NCBI GenBank assembly: GCA_014529385.2
Contig: CM043954.1
Location: 95,187,247 to 95,251,246 of the forward strand
Direction: 5' to 3'
Length of the DNA stretch: 64,000 bases
Source: Adiantum capillus-veneris
Taxonomy: Eukaryota > Streptophyta > Polypodiopsida > Polypodiales > Pteridaceae
Within the stretch, counting starts at the first letter, position 1; each line of letters starts with the position of its first letter. This document shows positions 11,811 to 24,622 of the stretch, piece after piece. Position numbers and translations under genes: made by a program. The notes below the pieces were generated by a model, which was not told the DNA's origin, did no database searches, and was given only the letters and a program-made list of their open reading frames with translations.

Positions 11811-11893
<83 letters not shown>
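11811..11893 (+). repeat. (TC)n(TG)n tract in U5 of element A
   Basis: About 27 TC then 13 TG units; same order and same flanking bases as 1324-1438. Confidence 0.95.
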
Positions 11894-11897
<4 letters not shown>

Positions 11898-12417
11898 TTT
11901 GTGTTATTTCAGATCACTACTGTCCGCGTCCTAGCCACTCAAAGCTAGATGGTGCCCCATGTTCATTTCACCGTGGCCAGGTCGGCGTGCATCGGCTCCT
12001 GGCGTTTGAGGCCGTCGGGGTCCGTGTCACGCTTTGCGCTCATCAATGGGAACGAATCACAAGTGTCCATTGAGTACAGTTCATAGCTCTGGCACTCTGT
12101 CATGCGCAGACCTGGACGATGGTACCAATGCGACTCAATTGAAAAAACGTGGCACAATATAAGTGGCACTATGCAGCAGTGATCATTAGGTGGTTGCTAC
12201 TAGCATGATGGATACAGGTACCGACTACCTATTCACCTTGAGTGCACAGTGTTGATGACAACGCATGATGTCAACCCAAAATGTTGTGAATACCTAACCA
12301 AAGCCGCCATTGCCCTACTCACATGCAGCCGCTATCAGACTCGCGGTGCATGCAGTTCGCCAACAATAATATCGACTCAAATCTAGGTGCATGCAGTTCG
12401 TGCAGTTTTTTTTTTTT

Positions 12418-12710
12418 ATGGAATTGATATTTTCCTATTTTTGCAACTGACAGGTGGAAGAGGCTAGACCGAGCTCGGCCTATGTGAATGGAAATATATA
12501 TATATATATATATTGTACATTTTATTATTCAAGTGCTCTTTTATGAGCTTTGGCCATTTATGGCCGGTCGGCCATAAATGGCCAAAGCTCATAAAAGAGC
12601 ACTTGAATAATAAAATGTACAATATATATATATTTCCATTCACATAGACTGAGCTCACTCCAGCCTTTTCCACCTGTCAGCCTGCAAAAATATTAAAATA
12701 ATAATTCCAT
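12418..12710. repeat. long foldback (inverted repeat) with AT core
   Basis: Arms 12418-12565 and 12570-12710 are inverted copies around a GGTC centre (tttatggcc GGTC ggccataaa). Each arm holds gacaggtggaa, a (TA)n run, tgtacattttattattcaag and gagctttggccattta. A transcript would form a long hairpin. No transposase; looks like a MITE or foldback element. Confidence 0.85.
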
Positions 12711-12714
12711 AACA

Positions 12715-12758
12715 TGACAGGTGGAAAAGGCTGGACCGAGCTTGGCCTATGTGAATGG

Positions 12759-12805
<47 letters not shown>

Positions 12806-12862
12806 ACATTTTATTATTCAAGTGCTCTTTTATGAGCTTTGGCCATTTATGACCGGCCGGCC
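12715..12862 (+). repeat. third arm of the foldback repeat
   Basis: Direct copy of the left arm (tgacaggtgga ... ggccatttatgaccgg), with the TA run expanded to about 20 units. It starts four bases after the palindrome. Confidence 0.85.
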
Positions 12863-13219
12863 AGTTTGTACTCAATTTGACCATTCAAGAAATCTATAAA
12901 TGAAATACGTGCAAGTGGGAAATGGTCACTCTTGCACGGGGGGAGATTGCACCCAGTGTTTGTGTCTTTCTTCTCTCCTCTCCTCTCTTCTCTCTCACCA
13001 AGCCGGCGTAGCACTCCGCTCTAGGAGGTGCACCTACACATGTTCTTTCGCTCTCTCCCGCTCTCTATCTCTCTCTGTTCGTGTTTATCATAGATTATGT
13101 GCTCGTGGATGCGTCAGGTATGCAGATCTATCGTTTTATTGTCTGTAGCATGTTATTTTACGTATTTTGCAAGCCTTTTGCGCTCTTGTTTGTAGTATTT
13201 TGACCATGAATCTTTACTC
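12863..13219. other. no gene seen; CT-rich stretch
   Basis: A TATA-like ctataaatg at 12894 is followed by a CT-rich stretch (12966-13080), an arrangement like the LTR promoters elsewhere in the window, but no partner repeat was found. Confidence 0.3.
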
Positions 13220-14455
13220 GTGTGGAGTTTTCAGGTGACACATAAGAGACAAAATGCTCTAATTGATGTGTTTAATCTTTGTTTCAAAGGATTCAACCTG
13301 ATTCATAGTGTTTTAGGATATATGACCAAAACAATGTCCCTATTGCTTATGTTGGTGCAACCAAAGTGTGTCGACCATGGTAGAGGGCACAAGCAATTAT
13401 GGATGGGCTAGCAGTTTCATGGTAAAGGGTTGGAGAAGATGCAAAGAAAAGCTAAAGTGGACCTACAAGTGATGAGCATGAAACATATGAGAGCATATGC
13501 CTCTACATCAAAGAACCCTTATGGATCAGCTTCTTCAAGCAAGTCAGGCTTTAGAAACTCCCTGTCATTTGCTAATCCAAATAAAACCTCTATGGATCCA
13601 ACCAAAAAAGAAAAGGTATATCAACCCAAGTACTCATTAAAGCATGAGATCTAAAAGCTTGTTCCGAGTAGTCTAGTGAAAGTCAGTGATCCAGTGTGGA
13701 TTGAAGACAAAAGATCAACACAGAAAGATAAACACATGGGATGGATAGCATCATAGTAAAATTTACAGGAACAAGAGTACTATTGAGGTAACAGACAGAG
13801 ATGGGTACCAAACCAAATATTATAGCATATCAATTTCAATCAAGACCTTCCCAGAGTAGAATGCCAAATGGGTATCAACCACACAATATTTTGAGACACC
13901 TAGGAAGAGACAGTACAATCAAGTAACCCCAAATGCTGTTAAAGTCTACCATAACTCACAAGAAGATACAAAGCACAAATGGATTCCAAAGAATCTATTC
14001 TTGAACAAGATTTCTAAACATGCTATACAAAGATTTGGCAACTAGTCAATCACAAGCTAGCTACAATTACAATAGAGCTACATGAAGATCTCAAAAGGTT
14101 GAAAAGAGCTCGAGTTAGACAAAGTAATCAAGGAAGCTACAAAGGTAATAAAGAGATTTGGATTCCTAAGTCTTTCAATGCTCCGAGTCAAAATTCAAAT
14201 GCCGACATTCAACAAAATTCTACAACAACATCACAGGCTTCTTACAACCGGCCTAATTGGAGAATGAAATGGAAAATAAAGTCTTCACAATCAAAGAAGG
14301 ACAACCAATTCAACATAGATGCAGATTCAAAGCTAATAAAATATGTCTGGGAAAAGAAACCCTCAATGCCAACTTGGTCCTTCAATAATCCAATTTTTGA
14401 GGATTCAAGCTTGCTTTTATCACAAGAAATGTTTGTAGTAAGCACAAGAATGTGA
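13220..14455 (+). pseudogene. unrecognised broken coding region
   Basis: Three open stretches on one strand (13220-13411, 13430-13654, 14099-14455) separated by stops. They are rich in Lys, Ser and Asn, with GNKEIWIPKSFN and YVWEKKPSMPTWSFNNP as the most protein-like parts. No Gag, knuckle, RT or other domain is recognised. Likely a decayed element protein; function unknown. Confidence 0.3.
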
Positions 14456-16370
14456 AAATTCAAGTCGCCACACGCTCTTTGGCATAGTCATAGTTAGGTT
14501 GCTGAGCCGTAAAATGAAAAAAGCATTAGTCCCAAAGCTTCAAGTCTTATTAAACTTTGTGTTAAGAGTCGTAGTTATTAGGCTTATGCTTAAGCTGTAA
14601 GAGTTGGGCATATGTAAGTCATGTTGCTCATGCTAGATGAGATGAGAATAAGAGTCAAAGTCTCTTAACTTAATCATGGTGGAGTGATGTAGAGCCCAAC
14701 ACCCATGCACATTGCATAGTAAGATGAAAGCACATATCCTCGACAGTGACAACTCTTCTTAGAGGGGTGCCAACTTGTAAATCCATGACATATGCTTTTA
14801 TAGCTACACATTCTTTCTGAAGAACCCCTCAAAAATCCTTCTTGCATAGCATATTGTTTGCCATGCACTTCTCTGCATGCATATAGGAGATCCCATCATT
14901 GGACATATGCATTAGACGCTCTTTTTTGCTTCCACATGTGCACCTTGAGTGGATTACAACAGGCAAACCAACTTTCCATCATGCTATCCTTATAGTTGTT
15001 GCCCTCTTATTTCTATATCCATCAGTAAATAATCTCCTCAGTATTTAATTAATATTTCCCATGCTAATCAGTACTCCAATAATGTGTGTATCCCTTTGGT
15101 CATCTAGGTATTAGACCCTAATTTAGATCCTCACTTATCTACTTCTCTTGTAAATACTCTTAACAAATGAAGAACAAACCTTATCAGTATGCTACTACAA
15201 TGGACAATGCAACATCATCTCTCACATCGAAAACAAGTTTGGACATTCAAGATGCTACAGTGGAACGAACCTCATCCATAGATTCAAAAACAAATGAAGA
15301 CAATACAACCCATTGATAGCTGGTTTTTAGCTATCCAAAATTTCCATAGTGAGCTACCTCACCTTATCAAATCGTTCAAACACTGTGGTTATCCTCACCC
15401 TTTCACTGTACATAGGCGTGTGAGTTAGGGGACTTTCCCTATATCTTCTTAAAACCCTCAGCTAACTAGTCACTGGGCTATTTGAGTCAAATTAAAAAAA
15501 GAACAAAACAAAAATATATTATGGCCCATTTGTGTGTAGATATTTTTATGGCCCATTTGTGGTGTAGATATTTCATTGTATATAGGGCCTAAATATAGAG
15601 AGTTTTTATTATAACTATTTTGGTATTTATTTAAATATTCTACCTAGGTGTACGATATTTGCCTATGTATGCTATGTACATTGACTCACCATTACCATAA
15701 TTTTTCTTAACATTTTGCACACTCTTTATTCCATATAGAAATATTTTCATGCAAGCTTCTCTTTTTTTTTTGTGAATCCACTCCAAGGAAAAACCTCAAA
15801 AAATACCTTCCACCATCAGTCATTGCCTTTCACTAAATTCCTATTTTCTACAGGTATTTTTCCTTACCTCTTGTAAATCAATATACATCAATAAAAAAAA
15901 TGAGGACCCTCCTCATTTGATTCCCTATATTTTCATATATTTATTTTTTATATTTATAGCGAACACTATTCTAAATTCCATGTATTGTTTATATATACTA
16001 GCCTGTTTTTTTCCATCATATCCATATATTGTATTTATGCATAATCTGCAACCATGCATATTTTAAACCTTTAAAATCAATTAGGTCATGCTCTAATGTA
16101 AGGAGGGGCTCACCTTTGGAGTCTTGTGCAAATTCAACAAAAAGGGGGCCACTGAAGACTTTTTTATGAAGAAAAATAGGCTTTTTGGTGGGGTTTTTTA
16201 TATCTATCTTCACTCCAAATTTGAAGCAGCGATTAGAAGACAAAATGTGTACCAAGAGCTGAATAACCACCTCAAAAATTATGATAATTTTTTAAGCTAC
16301 CTCCGATGAGATATGATTTTTTGAGTGGACCCCAGTCTGCCCACTTTTCTCACAAGTAGCCCATAGTCTT
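14456..16370. other. AT-rich intergenic sequence, no gene seen
   Basis: Short frames only, dense stops on both strands, AT-rich. No repeat partner noticed in the window. Confidence 0.6.
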
Positions 16371-16439
16371 CTCTCACCTCTTTTCCTACTTCCACACACA
16401 CACACACGCACACACACATTTCTCTCTATTTTTCACTCA

Positions 16440-18554
16440 AACCTATTACCATAGCCTAGAAAGATGCACTTTCTACTCTTTGGCTCAAGTTTGTTCCTAA
16501 ATTCCTTTGGAACATGAGTATATGCCTCACAGCCAAAGACTCTGAGATGCTTGTATGAGGGCATTTTGCCTGACCATACCATCTCTGCCCACTGAATCCT
16601 TCTGCAAAACCTTGCTAGGAGATCTATTTATAAGATGAACAGCTATTGATACAGCTTCAGCCCAAAACCCATTTGGCAGTTGTGCATTAGACAACATACT
16701 TCTGACCTTCTCTTGTATGGTCCTATTCATCCTCTCAGCAACACCATTTTGAGGAGGATTATAAGGAGCAGTAAGTTCACGTTCTATACCTTTTGACTCA
16801 CAAAAGTCCTAAAAGGCCTTTGAAACATACTCTCCACCATTGTCAGTGCGTAAGCATTTAAGCTTCTTGCCACTCTGATTCTCCACAAGTGTCACAAACG
16901 TTTTGAAAACAGTAAGCGCTTCATCCTTGTGCTTGAGAAAGTAAACCCATACTTTCCTCGAGTAATCATCTATAAATTTCATAAAGTAAGAAGCTCCCCC
17001 TAGAGATAGGTTAGGCATAGGTCCACACAAATCACTATGAACAAGTGCCAACTGTGTATCTCTTCTACTGCTTCTATGCTTATGTGGCTGTTGTGTTTGC
17101 TTACCATACAGACAATGTTCACAGAATTCAAAATCATCAAATGAAAAGCAAGGCAAATAACCAAAATGAGACAAGATTTCCATTCCCTTCTTGGACATAT
17201 GTCCTAACCGGCTATGCCACAAAGAAACGTTCAGCTGCTCGGTTACATTGATTACATTTTTAGAGACATTTGATACATAAATCATGTAAAGTCCTCCAGA
17301 CTTTACTCCATGTGCTACTGTCATAGAACCCTTGGATATCTTCCACATGTTTTGTCCAAAAGTGGTGACGTAGCCAGCATCATCAAGTAAACCTGTGCTG
17401 ATCAAGCTCTTTGTAATTGCAGGAACATGTCTCACATTTTTCAGCGTGAAAGAGGAGCCATTCTGAAACTTCAATTGAATATCTCCAACACCTAAGATCT
17501 CACATGTCTGCCCATTGCCTAGCCGAACATGATCTTTAGTGGTCACATAAGAGGTAAACCACTCCTTGTTTGGAGACACATGAAGTGATGCCCCTGAGTC
17601 TATAATCCAGTCACTCAGTGCATTTCCATCAGATGCTGTAAGAAGAGCTGAGTCCATTGTATTCTTCAAGAAGTAGATGTCTTCTGACACTAGACTGTCA
17701 TCCTCTACAACAGTGTTTGTCACATTTATTTCTTGAATCTTCACTAAGGACTTGTTCTTCTCACCATGGTCTTCAGCTTTCTCTTTGCCTTTTTCTTCTT
17801 TCCATTCTCTGCAGTCTCTTTTCATGTGACCCTTCTTGCCACAATGGTAGCATTCTATGTCACTCTTGCCTTTAGCACTGTGGGACTTGCTACGAGACTG
17901 ATTCCTCTTTCCACCTTTGTACTTTTCTTTGGTCCTTCCCTTGACAACTAAGGCTGTTCCTTTGCCTTTGTCCATTGTCTTTCTGTTGGTTTCTTCAGTA
18001 AGCAGACTGCCTTCTACACCTGCTATGGTCAAACCATCTGGAGGTGCAGAATTACTCAAAGCTGTGCGAAAAGTGTCCCAACTTTCTAGCAATGTGATCA
18101 ACAGGAACATAGCTCTAACAGGTTCATCAAACTTGACACCTTGAGCTGACAACTGACTGTAGATGGTGTTGAATTCATTCAAATGATTGGACATAGGTGT
18201 CCCTTCTTTCATCTTCAAGTCAACAAGCTTCTTAAGCCAGTATACCTGTGAAGCTATACTCTGCTTCTCATAAAGATCACTCAACTTTGTCCATGCTTCA
18301 TAAGCCGACATCTCGTCTGCTACATTGAAGTAAACGCTTTCTGCCAAAGTCAACATAATGGTAGAAAGTGCCAATTCATCCATTTTTCTCCATTCATCTT
18401 CGTCCATATCTTCTGGTTTTATCCCCTTGAGCTTTATAGGTTTTATCTGCTTCTTTTGTACCAACACGTGCCAAATTTGCTTCTTCCACTATGGGAAATT
18501 GGTTCCATCCAGCTTCTTGATATTGTAAAGAGCAGTGTCCTGTGATCCAGCCAT
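16440..18554 (-). pseudogene. Copia gag-pol, truncated in integrase
   Basis: Ty1/Copia polyprotein read from Met 18554. Order: Gag start MAGSQDTALYNIKKLDGTNF, a TAG at about 18491-18493, Gag helices (DEWRKMDELALSTIMLTLAE, YEAWTKLSDLYEKQS), knuckle CYHCGKKGHMKRDC, protease WIIDSGASLHVS with the DSGA catalytic triad, GAG-pre-integrase HSRLGHMSKKGMEIL, integrase with HSDLCGPM, FIDDYSRKVWVYFL and LRTDNGGEY. A frame break near 16800 separates the integrase end (TIQEKVRSMLSNAQLPNGFWAEA, then FGCEAYTHVPKEF and KCIFLGYG). RT and RNase H are missing; sequence ends near a CA-rich tract at 16396. Dead. Confidence 0.9.
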
Positions 18555-19640
18555 AGCTACGCTTCACAGTAGTTTACTTTCCTGGGAAAAATTCGGCAGA
18601 GTTTCCTCTGTAAACTGACCTCTGAACCAATATCAACCTGTCAAATTAACCAAGAAAGCTTCAGATTCTGCATAAATTTTGGCAGAGTCTCCTTTGTAAG
18701 ATGGCTCTGGTGTACTCAAAAAACAGACCAAAAACAGCTCCAAAAAAACCATTGTCTCTCTAACACTGTCAGCTGTGGGTAAACCTGTCCTGCACCTGTA
18801 CTGTCTCTCACTGTCCTGTCATTGTCCTGTAAGCATAGACTGCGACAATGCCTCAACGGCAGTAAAGAAAAGATGCAATCCCAAATGTCTAACTCACAGT
18901 CAATACACATTAGCTGCCTATCTAAGGGTGCTCGAGGGATCGCTCCAAGACCTGTATCACCGAAAGGATCTCAACATTCGAGAATCCCCCAGTTCAATAA
19001 AACCTCACTCGACCCTCAACAAAGGCTGCAGTAAATCTGACAGTACATAGACTTCCCACAAAGTCATACATCCACAAATTTCCCACTGTATGTTGTAACC
19101 GCTGCGGCGGTTGTTTGCTGCGTGACTCACAGCCAGCAAACCCTCAACAGACATACATCATCTCTGACAATACATCCCATGTGGAAGTACCTACAATGTC
19201 AGGATGAAATCTGGAATATCAAGCAGCAAACACAAGCTACCTGATGAACTAGTGGATGTCGCCTACAGTTTGTGTGTAGGTGCGTCTGTGTCATATGTGA
19301 CACGCCTCCAAGAACTGTGAGCTGTCCTTCGTTGTGTAGACATCCACAAATCAGCACTCTGGAAGTGAAAATATCCTCAGCCCTGCAGTCGTAGGCCGAA
19401 ACCCCAAATTTGCAGAGTCAGATCTGCATCTGCCGAGACCACGTAGTCGAAAATGGCATGCGCAGAACTTTGTCGAAGCCGAACAGTGGCCGAGATGACC
19501 TCAGAATGAAAATCTGAGAACACCTAGCTCTTCGAGCTATCCCACAGGGTTTAGGGCCGTGTCTTCGCCTGTCGAATCTCACTCCAATCTGAGCAGGTGA
19601 CTCTGGCTACCTGCAAATGCTGCCCCGAGCCTCGATCTGA
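18555..19640 (-). other. Copia leader
   Basis: About 1.1 kb between primer-binding site and Gag. Contains the block shared with element B (18945-19030) and two GGCAGAGT(T/C)TCC motifs (18594-18606 and 18678-18692). Confidence 0.6.
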
Positions 19641-19652
19641 GCTCTGATACTA
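19641..19652 (-). other. Copia primer-binding site (initiator tRNA-Met type)
   Basis: Minus strand TAGTATCAGAGC, one base off the canonical TGGTATCAGAGC, directly after the 5' LTR. Confidence 0.8.
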
Positions 19653-19846
19653 GTTGAAGGAGTACGAGCGGAAGTGCGACGCGAGAGAGAGTGCGAGAAG
19701 AAGAGCACGACAATATGGTGAACTCGCTCTACTGTAATGTGTAGAGCATAGTGAGTTCTTATTAGGTTTTTACAAAAGAATATGTGTACATACCTGGTGG
19801 CCCGCCAACTTACCTGGGCGACCACATTGGGCTTTATACCCCAACA
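19653..19846 (-). repeat. Copia 5' LTR
   Basis: About 194 bp, minus strand TGTTGGGG...CTTCAAC. Start matches a typical Copia TGTTG end; no 3' LTR partner remains in the window. Confidence 0.65.
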
Positions 19847-19929
19847 AAAAGATCCTTTCAAGTACTACCTTGTGGAAGGTTTTGGCCTTAAAACATAGTT
19901 TGAGATTTGTCCATTTGGCCAAATCTTTA

Positions 19930-21190
19930 AGACATTGGTGATTCCCAAATTGGCTCTAACGTCTCAAACAATCTAACATGGTGTTCTACCATGAAAAATG
20001 GAAGAGGGAAGGGATCTAGTTTTGTAGCCGCATTTAGCTTGCGATAATCGACACAGATCCATAGCTCCTTTTTCTTTTTAGGGACCACAACAATTGGTGA
20101 TATCCACTCCAGGTTTTCAATTGGAACTGTAAATCCAACCTTCAATAATCTATCCAACTCCTCTTTCACTTGTTTGGAATAATTTGGATTCATACATGAT
20201 ACCTGGCTTACTTGGTAGGGGCAACTGCATCCTTCTTTAAATTGATACGATGCTGGTAGAATTTGGGATCAAAACCCTTCATATCCAAATAATCCCATTT
20301 GAACACATCCATAAACTTTGTCAACAACTTTATAAGATCTAACCCAAAAGACTCTTTCAAATTCGCATAGATCTTGACATGTTGAGGTTTATCCCTTGTC
20401 CTAAGATTCACTTCTTGAATTGCATCTTTCTTGAATCGAGAAATCTTGTTCATCTACTTCTAGAATTCATGATTTTTCTATAATAACTCCCTCAACTCCA
20501 TTAACTCTAGGTTGGATTTACCCTCTTCACTAGTTGTTCAATGTTCTTATTGGTACTTGGCTCGGTTTCTACCCTTCATGGCTTGGTCAAAACATCCTCC
20601 ACATAGCGTTTCTAAATCGCTTCCACATCCACCGTACATATTGCCATCAAATCTTAATTTGTTTTCAAGAATTTGCCTTCTTCTTCATCCATCATATTCA
20701 CTGGTTTGTCCATAATAGTTTGGGTCTCCTCCCCAACATGATTGACTTATTGATACAAAATTTGAACCTTCCTTGATCCTTGTCGTATGACTAAGGTATG
20801 TTTTGCCCAATTCTATTTCACCTTAGCCTATCATAGCCATGGTCGGCCCAGCAACATGTGATAATCTATTTTCAATCCGTAGAGATCTAACACTACAAAG
20901 GACACCATAAAAGGTATCCCTCCCATATCAAAAGTGACACCCTAGAAAATACCTCGAGGCCCTACCCTCCTTTGGTCCGCCATTCGGTCAAAAAACGGAA
21001 TTGGTTCTAATTCACACCATCCACTTGTCTTACATGTCTCTCATGCTCCATCTCCCAATCTTCCTATTCTCGACTAATCTTCATTCTAAGAATGTCCATG
21101 GGTAGGTACAACATATCGTCTTCCAGCTGGTAGAGGCGTATATCTTTCATAGTGTCCACTAATTTTGTTGCCTCTACCACTAAGGATAAG
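19930..21190 (-). pseudogene. Gypsy pol fragment (protease to RT start)
   Basis: Minus-strand pieces in order: LYQLEDDMLYLPMDILRM (upstream of 21000), protease end GIPFMVSFVVLDLYGL and HMLLGRPWL (about 20830-20940), linker FDPKFYQHRINLKKDA (20208-20453), RT start NPNYSKQVKEELDRLLKVGF and WISPIVVVPKKKKELW, ICVDYRKLNAATKLDPFPLPF. Canonical Gypsy RT then departs at about 20003, where unrelated sequence begins. Several frameshifts and stops; no catalytic RT motif present. Confidence 0.85.
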
Positions 21191-21599
21191 GATAAGGATT
21201 CAAATGCAGTCCGCACAAACTTTCCTGACCTCTTTCTCTTTTCAGATCTGTAAATTCCCTTTGAATGTGAGAGAGTCTATATTTGCCACAGTAGATCTGG
21301 CGACCGAGCATGGGGCTTATGCCAATGGAGGTTGGCCTGATTTTTCATGCTTCCATTCCAATTGCTTGCCATTTAAGTAGGGGTCCTTTTAAAGGTTTTC
21401 CTTCTCTCTTCATCTATCTTATGATCTCTCTAAATTACTTGCCATTTAAGTGGGGGTCCTTGTAAAGGTTTTCCTTCTTATGGTCGCAACTCCCTCACTG
21501 TTAACTCTGTATGGAAAGGAAATTCTAAAACATATTTGGTCGTCATAGTGGGATAGACATTATAAGGCTAACATATTATAAGGATAGATATTTTATCCG

Positions 21600-21705
21600 A
21601 GCCTTATAATATCTAACCCTTTGTGTTTGTGTTTCCTAATCGTGCGAGGAAAAATTTTAAAACTCTTGTGAGAACAAGACATAAAGGGTTAGATATTATA
21701 AGGCT
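21600..21705. repeat. short inverted repeat
   Basis: agccttataatatctaaccc (21600-) and its reverse complement (gggttagatattataaggct, to 21705), loop about 50 bp; a further partial copy at 21558. MITE-like. Confidence 0.75.
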
Positions 21706-21880
21706 AACATAGCCTTAGTAAAATTCCACATGGAATTTTCTCAAAGGGGTTTAGAGACAAGGATGACAAAACAAGCACTGACGGATATAGAGAAGGCAGT
21801 GCCGTCATGCTCCCATACGTGAGAGAAAGAGAGAGAGCGATAGTGAGTTGCCACGGCTCGCCTGGTAGTGAGGTTGCAAG

Positions 21881-22132
<252 letters not shown>

Positions 22133-22439
22133 CAAAAAAATAAACTCTATTTAATAAACAAAAACTTTCTATTTTAACAAATAGAAACTTTCTATTTTGA
22201 TAACTTTGACTTGCAAATATGAAATCAAAGAATCTTGGTAGATTCCTATCAATAAAATTATGATAAGATGTGGTCGCCCTATTTTGGGATGTGGCTTATT
22301 TTGCTAGTTTGGCCCTGGACTCTTTTGGCTTTCCCTTTCCCCCAAAAATCTTTACTTTGTCCCTTTGAGCTTCTTTCAAAGACTCACGTATGCCTGCTAG
22401 CTAGAGAGCCTCTTTTGTTTGTACTAGCTCTTCAGTACT

Positions 22440-22700
22440 GAGGGGCCGGCAGTAGCTCTCCTATGTTTCTTGAACTTATTGTCCCTGCACCAATATCTAG
22501 GTTTTCACGGTTTGTAGTTTGGCTTCCTCCTTACAGTCGTCAAGCAGCAATATGGCTTTCCCTTAACAACTGCAGCTTTAGAAGTGGACCCTGCTTCGTC
22601 TACAATATGGATCTCTTCTAGCTGTTTATTGTATATTGGCCCTTCAAGCTTGCTTTTAGGGTTTGGAGGATATTTCTCCTCATCCTTGTCCTTGCCACTT
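22440..22700 (-). pseudogene. possible coding remnant, unrecognised
   Basis: One minus frame is open for about 65 codons then continues past a single stop: KYPPNPKSKLEGPIYNKQ, KPYCCLTTVRRKPNYKP, then PRYWCRDNKFKKH. Composition is protein-like, family unknown. Flanking 22140-22440 and 22700-23300 show no gene. Confidence 0.25.
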
Positions 22701-23299
22701 GCTATGCATTAACACTAGTCTGGTAGTTTGAAGAACACAAAACTCTCCTTTTGGAAATTTATTGTATATTCTAGTAGTTTCATGCTTTTAAACTTGATTA
22801 TGGCCCATGTGACTTATTCTAGAAATCTTGTATATCAAGAGCAATAGACACATCCTTCTTTATGTATGTAACAAATTCTCCTTTCATACAATTTCTAAAG
22901 AACTGAAATATTACATTCATAAGAAAGAGATTTTGTAGGTCAATAAATACGTAAGGGTATGTCTATGAGTGAAGAAAATATCAGAAATAGTGATGTTTAG
23001 GGCATGTTTAAGTGTATGAGGTATGCAAAGATAATATACTTTCTAATACAATCTAGAGATGGTCTTTGGATACATTGATTGGTATTGGTGCTTAAATATG
23101 AGGACAAGCCCATTCTATCAAAGGTCTTTAGTGAAGAAGAGATGTAAGAGTGAAAAGAGATACTTGCGCTATCTCTCAAAGTCGGTCTCTCTCTACTCAA
23201 GCTCGGGACTCGGAGTCGGTATAGGGGATCGATGGTGGTTCCGTGGGAACGAAGCCTTGCACACAAAGGGGTCAAACCTTTTTTTTATAAACTCATTTA

Positions 23300-23908
23300 A
23301 TTGTTTTCTATCGAATGCTGCAGAGATTGAATTGTGTCAATTTTTGGCGACTCTCTGAGATCCGAGGGGGAGCGAGTGTGTGTGTGGACGCCAGGGATGG
23401 CTTGCTCGACTCGCAGCAATGCTCTGCTTATTCAATTTCTCTGGCTGCTCTCGCTAGCAAAAAGTGTGTGTGTGTAACCAACACACCACACAATTCAAGT
23501 CAACCGATTGCTCTCGATTTTGCTCACAGTAGCCCTGCCTTGCAATCGATGGCTGTGTGTGTGTGTGTGTGTGTGTTATGCCCGCTGCTCGACTGCTCCA
23601 ATTGCCTGAGTGTAACGGCTTCAAAAAAACCCCAACACAGCTTAAGAGCTCAGTGCTAGCTCTGCCCGTAATTTATTGCAGCTCTACTCGATCTCACCCA
23701 CCGAGTAACTCTCTGATATTCGACTTTTGTTGCTCGGTGCTTGTACCAATTCTGCCTGCTTTAGTTGGCCTGATTGCCTGCACACAAAGCTCCAAGCACA
23801 GGCCGATTTGAGCTTTTGAAATTTCCAAGATGTGCAAGCTTGCCTTATCACAAGCTCTGTCTAGCTTTCGCCTATTTTGCTGCCCCGATTGCTTGAGGTT
23901 GCAATTGA

Positions 23909-23952
<44 letters not shown>

Positions 23953-24390
23953 CCACACAACCATTCCCCCTAAAATTCCAATTATCTTTGGCTTCTCGAT
24001 TCCCCCTTTCTCCCTTAGCTTCTTACTCGGTGTCGGGCTTGCTTTCAAAGCTTTACTTCCCTAAGCCTTCACTTGCTTTCAATAACCTGCTCTACACAAT
24101 CCGACCCAAGCTCTCGGATTCAGCAGTCGAGCTCAAGAGCTCTCCAAGGCTCACACTTGTTGCTTCTCTCCAAGCTCTGCAGATCTACTATTTTCCACAG
24201 AGATGTCGTGATTCACTTCAAGATTCCTTCCTCCGGAGAGGGGCTGCACACGCCAAGAAGCCGGGAACCGCTCTATCTGTCCGATCCGTGCCGGATCCAC
24301 TGCTGAATCCTTGCAAGATATACTCCGTGAAGCTCAAGTTTGAGCTTTGAGCTCCGCTATAGCCGGCGAGCTCACAATCGCCATCGATCG
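23300..24390. other. noncoding region with (TG)n tracts; probable retroelement leader
   Basis: TG arrays at about 23553-23576 and 23909-23950, no domain. It lies on the internal side of the primer-binding site at 24396-24407, so it is plausibly the body of a non-autonomous minus-strand LTR element. Confidence 0.35.
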
Positions 24391-24395
24391 CCGTA

Positions 24396-24407
24396 GCTCT
24401 GATACCA
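24396..24407 (-). other. primer-binding site (initiator tRNA-Met type)
   Basis: GCTCTGATACCA on the + strand, that is TGGTATCAGAGC on the minus strand. Confidence 0.8.
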
Positions 24408-24410
24408 ATA

Positions 24411-24622
24411 TGGGTGCTTGTGTGGACTGTGCAAGAGGATTGGGGAAGGGGATGATACACAGAGACAGGGAGTTGGGTTAGTGGAGAGGAAAGTGAGAGA
24501 GAGAGTCAACTCTCTCACTTTCTCTCCCTATATTGACAGAGCATCCAAGAGGCCAAGGGTAAGTAAACTCACCATCAAGAAGGCCAAATAATGTACTATG
24601 AGCATATAAGAAATATACAACA
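24411..24622 (-). repeat. probable LTR next to that primer-binding site
   Basis: Minus strand TGTTGTATAT...GCACCCA; TG and CA ends, about 212 bp, stopping exactly where LINE-derived sequence starts. No second copy seen, so boundaries rest on the ends and the adjacent primer site. Confidence 0.45.

Noticed and set aside
12464-12899. Frames through the TA-rich foldback
   Set aside because: Tyr-Ile repeats arise from (TA)n; the palindromic structure explains the openness.
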